A stretch of DNA of 9,880 bases from Saprospirales bacterium. GTDB lineage: Bacteria > Bacteroidota > Bacteroidia > Chitinophagales > Saprospiraceae. The notes below the pieces were generated by a model. The model was given only the letters and a program-made list of their open reading frames with translations. It was not told where the DNA came from and searched no databases. A program made the position numbers and the translations under genes. The stretch's first letter is position 1. Every line of letters starts with the position of its first letter. This document shows, piece by piece, positions 6,158 to 9,880 of the stretch. The DNA lies in the NCBI GenBank assembly GCA_024642645.1, contig JAHEAS010000070.1, forward strand, positions 1-9,880, given 5' to 3'.

Positions 6158-6233
6158 GACGGATTTGTCATCAATGGAAAAGCCGCCCCAACCAGCTAAG
6201 TTGGGGCGGCTTTTTTACACTAAAAATCGATAA
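6114..6233 (+). pseudogene. Truncated HEPN toxin remnant (first about 22 codons)
   Basis: An ATG at 6114, inside the end of the MNT gene and in another frame, opens MNNRDVAQEWFRVAETDLSS. This fits the start of HEPN-domain proteins, where 'W...A..DL..A' forms the first helix. After about residue 20 the likeness stops. The frame reads MEKPPQPAKLGRLF through the terminator hairpin and ends at a TAA at 6231-6233, giving 39 residues against roughly 110-140 for a full HEPN partner. The second half of the domain, including the R-x4-6-H catalytic motif, is absent. The rest was evidently lost when the terminator and the PLP-enzyme gene end were joined on, somewhere around 6170-6180. It is unlikely to be toxic. 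A chance likeness is possible because the region is short. Its position directly overlapping an MNT gene makes the HEPN reading much more likely. Confidence 0.7.
6178..6214. terminator. Bidirectional intrinsic terminator between MNT/HEPN remnant and PLP-enzyme gene
   Basis: AGCCGCCCCAAC (6181-6192) pairs perfectly with GTTGGGGCGGCT (6200-6211) around a 7-base loop. Three A-T pairs extend the stem to 15 bp. Six T bases follow on the plus strand (6211-6216) and a run of A's precedes the stem, which gives T's on the minus strand. It can therefore stop transcripts from both converging genes. It lies inside the remnant HEPN reading frame, so it replaced toxin coding sequence. Confidence 0.9.
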
Positions 6234-6304
6234 TCAAATACTTGGAATAAAAGCCGGCAGCGGCAGCGGCTCCTCCATTTCTTCGTAAACATCGGTGAGG
6301 AAGC
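6223..6304 (-). repeat. Right direct repeat: 3' end of the intact PLP-enzyme gene
   Basis: This copy forms the functional end of the enzyme gene (last 22 codons, the TGA at 6234-6236 and 11 bases beyond). It matches 5631-5712 at 75 of 82 positions. Recombination between the two copies would remove 592 bp and still leave a full-length enzyme gene with the same protein sequence. Confidence 0.9.
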
Positions 6305-7268
6305 CCTTGGACTCCATCCACTGGTCGTTGAAGACCTTGCCGAGGTATTTGGCGCCGTGGTCGGGCAGGATGAGCACCACCACGTCGTCTTTCGTGAATT
6401 CGTGCTGGATTTGCAGCAGTGCCTGGATACCTGCGCCGCTGGAATAGCCAGCGAAAATGCCTTCCATCAGCGCCAACTCACGGGTGCGCAGGGCGCTTTC
6501 CCGGTCGGTCACTTTCACGAATTTGTCAACCAGCTCGAAATTGCAGTTGGCGGGAATGATGTTCTTGCCCGTCCCCTCGATTTCGTAGCTGTAAATTTCA
6601 TTGGTGTCGTACTCACCCGTTTCGTGGTACTTGGCCAAAGCCGAACCGTAGGCGTCCACACCAATGATGCGCACCTTCGGGTTTTGCTCCTTGAGGTACT
6701 GGGCTGTTCCGCTGAGGGTGCCGCCCGTACCAGCACTGGCAATGAGTGCCGTGATTTTACCTTCGGTCTGTTCCCACAATTCGGGTCCAGTGGTCAGGTA
6801 GTGCGCACGAGCATTCTCCGTATTGAAATTCTGGTTGATGTACAATGAGTTGGGAATTTCCCGTGCCTTGCGCTCGGCCACTTTGTAGTAGGAGCGAGGA
6901 TCGTCGGGCTTTGCTTCTTTCGGGCAAATGATTACCTCGGCGCCCATGGCTTGTAGGCAGTCAATTTTCTCCCTCGAAACTTTGCTGGTAAGCGTCAGTA
7001 CACATTTATAGCCTTTCACGGCGGCGCACATGGCGAGGCTGAAACCAGTGTTGCCACTAGTAGCCTCAATGAGCGTACCGCCGGGGTGCAACCTTCCGGT
7101 GCGCTCGGCTTCTTCAATCATGTGCAAAGCAATGCGGTCCTTGGCTGATTGGCCAGGGTTGAAACCTTCACATTTTACATAAACAGTGGGAGCAATGGTC
7201 TGGGTAATTCGATTGAGACGAATGAGCGGTGTGCGCCCAATCGCATCTAGGATGCTGTTATAAGTCAT
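6234..7268 (-). CDS. PLP-dependent cysteine synthase / cystathionine beta-synthase family enzyme
   Basis: This 344-residue cytoplasmic enzyme starts at the ATG at 7266-7268. It belongs to fold-type II PLP enzymes that replace the beta-substituent of serine or O-acetylserine with sulfide or homocysteine. Lys43 in PGQSAKDR is the expected Schiff-base lysine. TSGNTG (70-75) is the substrate loop, and GTGGT (180-184) holds the PLP phosphate. Several stretches look more like cystathionine beta-synthase than CysK: 'DDPRSYYKVAERKAREIPNS' at 122-141, 'YEIEGTGKNIIP', and the 'DQWMESKGFL' end. There is no C-terminal regulatory CBS pair. The residue that usually contacts the PLP ring nitrogen, a serine in LPSSG or LPDS, appears as LPDHG. 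I recall this variant in other Bacteroidota homologues, so it is probably a subfamily trait. Substrate preference (sulfide or homocysteine) cannot be told. A remnant of the same gene end lies at 5631-5712. Confidence 0.9.
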   Translation of the reverse strand: MTYNSILDAIGRTPLIRLNRITQTIAPTVYVKCEGFNPGQSAKDRIALHMIEEAERTGRLHPGGTLIEATSGNTGFSLAMCAAVKGYKCVLTLTSKVSREKIDCLQAMGAEVIICPKEAKPDDPRSYYKVAERKAREIPNSLYINQNFNTENARAHYLTTGPELWEQTEGKITALIASAGTGGTLSGTAQYLKEQNPKVRIIGVDAYGSALAKYHETGEYDTNEIYSYEIEGTGKNIIPANCNFELVDKFVKVTDRESALRTRELALMEGIFAGYSSGAGIQALLQIQHEFTKDDVVVLILPDHGAKYLGKVFNDQWMESKGFLTDVYEEMEEPLPLPAFIPSI

Positions 7269-7317
7269 AGACCAGCGAACTTTTGTGTGCAGTATTTCTT
7301 AGCGAACGAATGTGTTG

Positions 7318-7325
7318 CAAACATA
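7318..7325 (-). promoter_or_regulatory. Candidate -7 box for the PLP-enzyme gene
   Basis: On the minus strand TATGTTTG matches the Bacteroidota -7 consensus TAnnTTTG exactly and lies about 50 bases upstream of the ATG. No clear TTTG -33 box is found 19-21 bases further upstream, so only half of the promoter is supported. The 144-base gap from feoB (7269-7412) otherwise shows no feature I can support, and no hairpin terminator for feoB. Confidence 0.42.
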
Positions 7326-7412
7326 CAACATAGATAACGAAGGTAAGGATTCCTTGCAAAGTTTAAGCAATTCGGGCGATTTTTTTAACAAAAAACGGCA
7401 CTTAGCACTGGG

Positions 7413-9512
7413 TTAACTTAATAATTGAAAGGCTATCCAACTGCCGAAATAAGCCAATAGGCCCATGAATCCGAACTGCACCAGTGGCCATTTCCAAGTG
7501 CCCGTCTCCCGCCGCACCACGGCCAGCGTGCTCATGCATTGTAGCGCAAAAACATAAAAAACCAAGAGGGAAGCAGATGTGGCTGCGGTGTAAACCTTTT
7601 CTCCGGTGTCCGGGTGGTGGGCTTGGGCAAGGCGGTTGTGGATGGTACCCTCGTCGTCAGTACTGCCGATGCTGTATATGGTGGCCATTGTGGCGACAAA
7701 TACTTCCCTTGCGGCAAACGAGGTGATGAGTGCAATGCCAATTTTCCAATCAAAACCCAATGGGCGAATCACTGGCTCGATGAACTTACCAAGGTGCCCG
7801 GCGAAGCTCGCCTCGATTTCGTAGCTCGCCACGAGGTTGCCGGTGGCCGTTTCGTCTAGGTTTCTTTGCTGCGCAATGTTCGTGGCCTCCGCCTTCGCAG
7901 CCTCCATTTCAGCCGAAGGCCCATAGCTTGCCAAGCCCCATAGTATGACACTGGCCACCAAAATGACCTTGCCCGCCCCTAACACGAAAGCCGATGTTTT
8001 TTCCCAAATCGTAATTCCGACGTTTCGCCAAACGGGCAGTCGATAAGGCGGAAGCTGCATCATCAGCCATGACGGCTCACTCGATTTCAGTATTTTTTTG
8101 AGTACCCAAGCAGAGCCGAGCGCTGCCACAATGCCCATCAGGTAAAGCCCCATAAAAGCCAATCCCTGTGCATTGAAAAGTCCCAGCACCCGTTTCGGGG
8201 GCACGACAAAACCAATCAGCACCGTGTAAACGGGGATTCTTGCGGAGCAACTAATGAGCGGCGTGACGAGGATGGTGATAAGCCGTTCCTTCCAATTGCT
8301 GATGGTGCGGGTAGACATGATGGCCGGTATTGCGCAAGCGCCACCAGACACGAGTGCCACCACGCTTCGCCCGTTCAGCCCGAATTGCTGCATTATTTTA
8401 TCGAAAATGAACACCGCACGGGACATGTAGCCCACTTCTTCGAGCAGCGTCACGAGCAGGAACAGGATGGCAATTTGCGGAACGAAAACCACGATGCCAC
8501 CCAGCCCAGAGAGGATACCTTCGGTGAGCAGGTCGGTGAGCCAGCCAGCAGGGAGTTTCGATTTCAGTGTTTCAGCGGCCCAGCCGAAGCCCATCTCAAT
8601 CCAGTCCATCGGGTAGGAAGCCCATGAAAACATGGCCTGGAACACCACGAACATGACCCCAAAAAAGATGATGGGTGCAAAAGTCGGGTGAGTCAGTACA
8701 TTGTCCAAGTGGTCGCTGAGGGTAGTTTTTTCAGCTTTTTTGACAATTGCCTTTTGTAAAACAGGTGTGAAAAGCTCGAATCGACGCATTGTTTCCACGA
8801 TTTGGAGGCGCAAGCCGTTGAAGCCCTCCACCTCTCCAATATGAGTTACGTCCGATTTTTCCTTTGCTGTCAGGTGCGGCAATTTCAGGACGTGATGTGC
8901 CACGAGCAGCGCACGATATGGGTTTTCGATGCCTAACAGCTGCTGCACTTGACCCAGGGTATTCACCTCCATCGGCCCCGGTTGGTAGAGCGGATCGGCG
9001 CTTTTCTTGCTCCGCAAAATATCGGTAATGGCCTGTTTTAGCTCGCTGATATTTGCACCAGTGCGCCCGCTCACGGTGAGAACCGGCATTTGCAGGAACT
9101 CGGAAAGTTGTTGGGTATCTGCCACGATTCCTTCCTGCTCCGCCGTGTCGGCCATGTTCAGTGCCAAAATGCAGGGAAGACCGAGGTCTTTGATTTGGGT
9201 CAAAAGCAGGAAGTGTTTGTCGAGGCTGGTCATATCGGCCACGTAAACTACCGCATCAGGAAAGTTCTCGTCGTTGGGATTGGCGAGCACGTTGAGCACC
9301 ACCCGCTCGTCTTCAGAATTGGGGTAAAGGCTGTAGGCGCCTGGAAAATCCACGAGCACAACTTCTTCGCCATCAGGCAGTTGGAGTTTTCCAGACTTTT
9401 TTTCGACGGTAACGCCGGGGAAGTTGGCTACCTTCTGCCGTAGCCCGGTGAGCTGGTTGAAAATAGAAGATTTGCCGCTGTTCGGGTTTCCAGCAAGTGC
9501 TACGGTATTCAT
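7413..9512 (-). CDS. feoB: Ferrous iron transporter FeoB
   Basis: This inner-membrane protein imports Fe(II). I chose the ATG at 9510-9512 (699 residues), because it places the G1 motif at the normal distance from the N-terminus; a TTG seven codons upstream is possible. The N-terminal G domain shows G1 GNPNSGKS (8-15), G2 around PGVTVEKK (32-39), G3 DFPG (55-58), G4 NMAD (119-122) and a G5-like SGRTG (148-152). A helical spacer (GDI region) follows to about 265. The membrane part, about 280-699, has the two inverted Gate regions. The first Gate carries GGACAIPAIM with Cys393 and ISCSARIP with Cys422, which match the conserved pore cysteines of FeoB. The second Gate carries AAREVFVATMATIYS (about 600-614). 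The length is usual for Bacteroidota FeoB and the frame is intact. It follows feoA by 76 bases on the same strand. No Fur box was identified with confidence. Confidence 0.97.
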   Translation of the reverse strand: MNTVALAGNPNSGKSSIFNQLTGLRQKVANFPGVTVEKKSGKLQLPDGEEVVLVDFPGAYSLYPNSEDERVVLNVLANPNDENFPDAVVYVADMTSLDKHFLLLTQIKDLGLPCILALNMADTAEQEGIVADTQQLSEFLQMPVLTVSGRTGANISELKQAITDILRSKKSADPLYQPGPMEVNTLGQVQQLLGIENPYRALLVAHHVLKLPHLTAKEKSDVTHIGEVEGFNGLRLQIVETMRRFELFTPVLQKAIVKKAEKTTLSDHLDNVLTHPTFAPIIFFGVMFVVFQAMFSWASYPMDWIEMGFGWAAETLKSKLPAGWLTDLLTEGILSGLGGIVVFVPQIAILFLLVTLLEEVGYMSRAVFIFDKIMQQFGLNGRSVVALVSGGACAIPAIMSTRTISNWKERLITILVTPLISCSARIPVYTVLIGFVVPPKRVLGLFNAQGLAFMGLYLMGIVAALGSAWVLKKILKSSEPSWLMMQLPPYRLPVWRNVGITIWEKTSAFVLGAGKVILVASVILWGLASYGPSAEMEAAKAEATNIAQQRNLDETATGNLVASYEIEASFAGHLGKFIEPVIRPLGFDWKIGIALITSFAAREVFVATMATIYSIGSTDDEGTIHNRLAQAHHPDTGEKVYTAATSASLLVFYVFALQCMSTLAVVRRETGTWKWPLVQFGFMGLLAYFGSWIAFQLLS

Positions 9513-9588
9513 ACTTTGTATCTGTCCAAACAAAAAGGGTATTGGGAATTAGCTATTCGTTATACTATTGTCCAACTCAATACCCAAT

Positions 9589-9822
9589 TCAGTCATTGTC
9601 CAATGTCGTCATGATATTGCTTGCCTCGTCATTGCGCAGCACGATGGTCATGCCGTCTACCTTGAGATAGTAGCCGCCGTTGAACGGAGCAATGCGAACG
9701 ACCCGTAACCGACTGCCAGGCAGTACGCCCATGGTCATCAGTTTACCTGCAATATGGTCATCGGTGAAGTGCGTGATGCGCCCACCATTGCCTACTTTTA
9801 GTTGGATGACGGAGTTGGCCAT
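9589..9822 (-). CDS. feoA: FeoA ferrous iron transport accessory protein
   Basis: This 77-residue cytoplasmic SH3-like protein starts at the ATG at 9820-9822. It shows the FeoA pattern GGRITHF (13-19), LMTMGVLPGSRLRVV (28-42), an APFNGGYYLKVDG strand pair (45-57) and LRNDEASNI (62-70). FeoA is thought to bind the FeoB G domain and modulate transport. The gene precedes feoB by 76 bases and is probably co-transcribed. No separate FeoC gene is seen. Start and stop are clear, and the length is normal for the family. Confidence 0.94.
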   Translation of the reverse strand: MANSVIQLKVGNGGRITHFTDDHIAGKLMTMGVLPGSRLRVVRIAPFNGGYYLKVDGMTIVLRNDEASNIMTTLDND

Positions 9823-9880
9823 TTTGGCTAAGTTTTAATTTTTAAGTTGCGGGTTTCAAACAAGGCTCGCAGCTTTTGAC
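9823..9880. other. Short region upstream of feoA, no gene called
   Basis: These 58 bases lie upstream of feoA and are AT-rich close to its ATG. Two minus-strand frames run open from the window edge for 12 to 16 codons, so the end of another gene could lie here, but the piece is too short to tell which. No promoter with both Bacteroidota boxes was seen. Confidence 0.4.

Larger units (their letters stand above)
5631..6304. mobile_element. Possible integration or recombination scar: MNT/HEPN remnant between two copies of a gene end
   Basis: Two direct repeats (5631-5712 and 6223-6304), each carrying the 3' end of the PLP-enzyme gene, bracket the MNT gene, the HEPN remnant and a terminator. The repeat period is 592 bp. 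This is the arrangement left when an element integrates at the 3' end of a gene and brings a replacement end, or when a foreign allele recombines in. No integrase, transposase or terminal inverted repeats are visible. If it was an element, it is a remnant or depended on enzymes from elsewhere. A partly deleted tandem duplication is the main alternative. Confidence 0.4.

Noticed and set aside
6357..6848. 163-codon plus-strand open frame across the PLP-enzyme gene
   Set aside because: It is antisense to a well-conserved enzyme and its translation resembles no family. GC-rich codons often leave such open antisense frames.
7381..7412. Terminator for feoB in the gap before the PLP-enzyme gene
   Set aside because: T- and A-rich runs are present but no stable hairpin precedes them on the minus strand.
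9513..9533. TTG start seven codons upstream of the feoB ATG
   Set aside because: The ATG places the G1 motif at residue 8, as is usual for FeoB. The longer form adds only non-conserved residues.
9537..9603. GGGTATTG/CAATACCC inverted repeat and a repeated ATTGTCCAA between and around feoB and feoA
   Set aside because: The arms are 8-9 bases long with a 34-base loop or 28-base spacing. There is no T-run or known Fur-like pattern, so no regulatory role can be supported.

Overview
The window looks like a chromosomal segment of a Bacteroidota bacterium, perhaps of the Saprospiria/Cytophagia kind, though the genus cannot be fixed from the sequence. The reasons are a DUF6175-type secreted protein (a family I know mainly from Bacteroidota), starts without Shine-Dalgarno sequences, -7 promoter boxes close to TAnnTTTG, many short exported proteins of the Bacteroidota type, and a feoA-feoB pair with a short intergenic gap.

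Layout from left to right. Positions 1-366 (minus) hold the start of a secreted WG-repeat-like protein that runs off the left edge. Positions 444-5416 (minus) form one tightly packed five-gene operon. In transcription order it encodes a lipoprotein, a DUF6175 protein, an exported protein with a paired-cysteine helical repeat, a one-module CsgG-like protein, and a large two-module CsgG-like protein. All five carry export signals and the gaps are only 4 to 15 bases. I read it as an outer-membrane or periplasmic assembly that recalls the CsgG/FlgT/LPP20 parts bin, with unknown cargo or function. This is the best candidate in the window for an undescribed system.

Positions 5417-5791 are intergenic and contain an 82-bp near-copy of the 3' end of the downstream cysteine-synthase-type gene. 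Positions 5792-6233 (plus) hold an intact MNT nucleotidyltransferase (antitoxin type), overlapped by the first about 22 codons of its HEPN toxin partner. The HEPN reading frame then runs into a strong bidirectional terminator. The MNT/HEPN remnant is therefore bracketed by two direct copies of the 3' end of the PLP enzyme gene. The differences within the copied codons are all silent, so this looks like an integration or recombination scar.

Positions 6234-7268 (minus) encode a PLP enzyme of the cysteine synthase/cystathionine beta-synthase family without a regulatory domain. Positions 7413-9512 and 9589-9822 (minus) encode the ferrous iron transporter FeoB and its partner FeoA, transcribed feoA then feoB. 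The last 58 bases show no gene that can be called.
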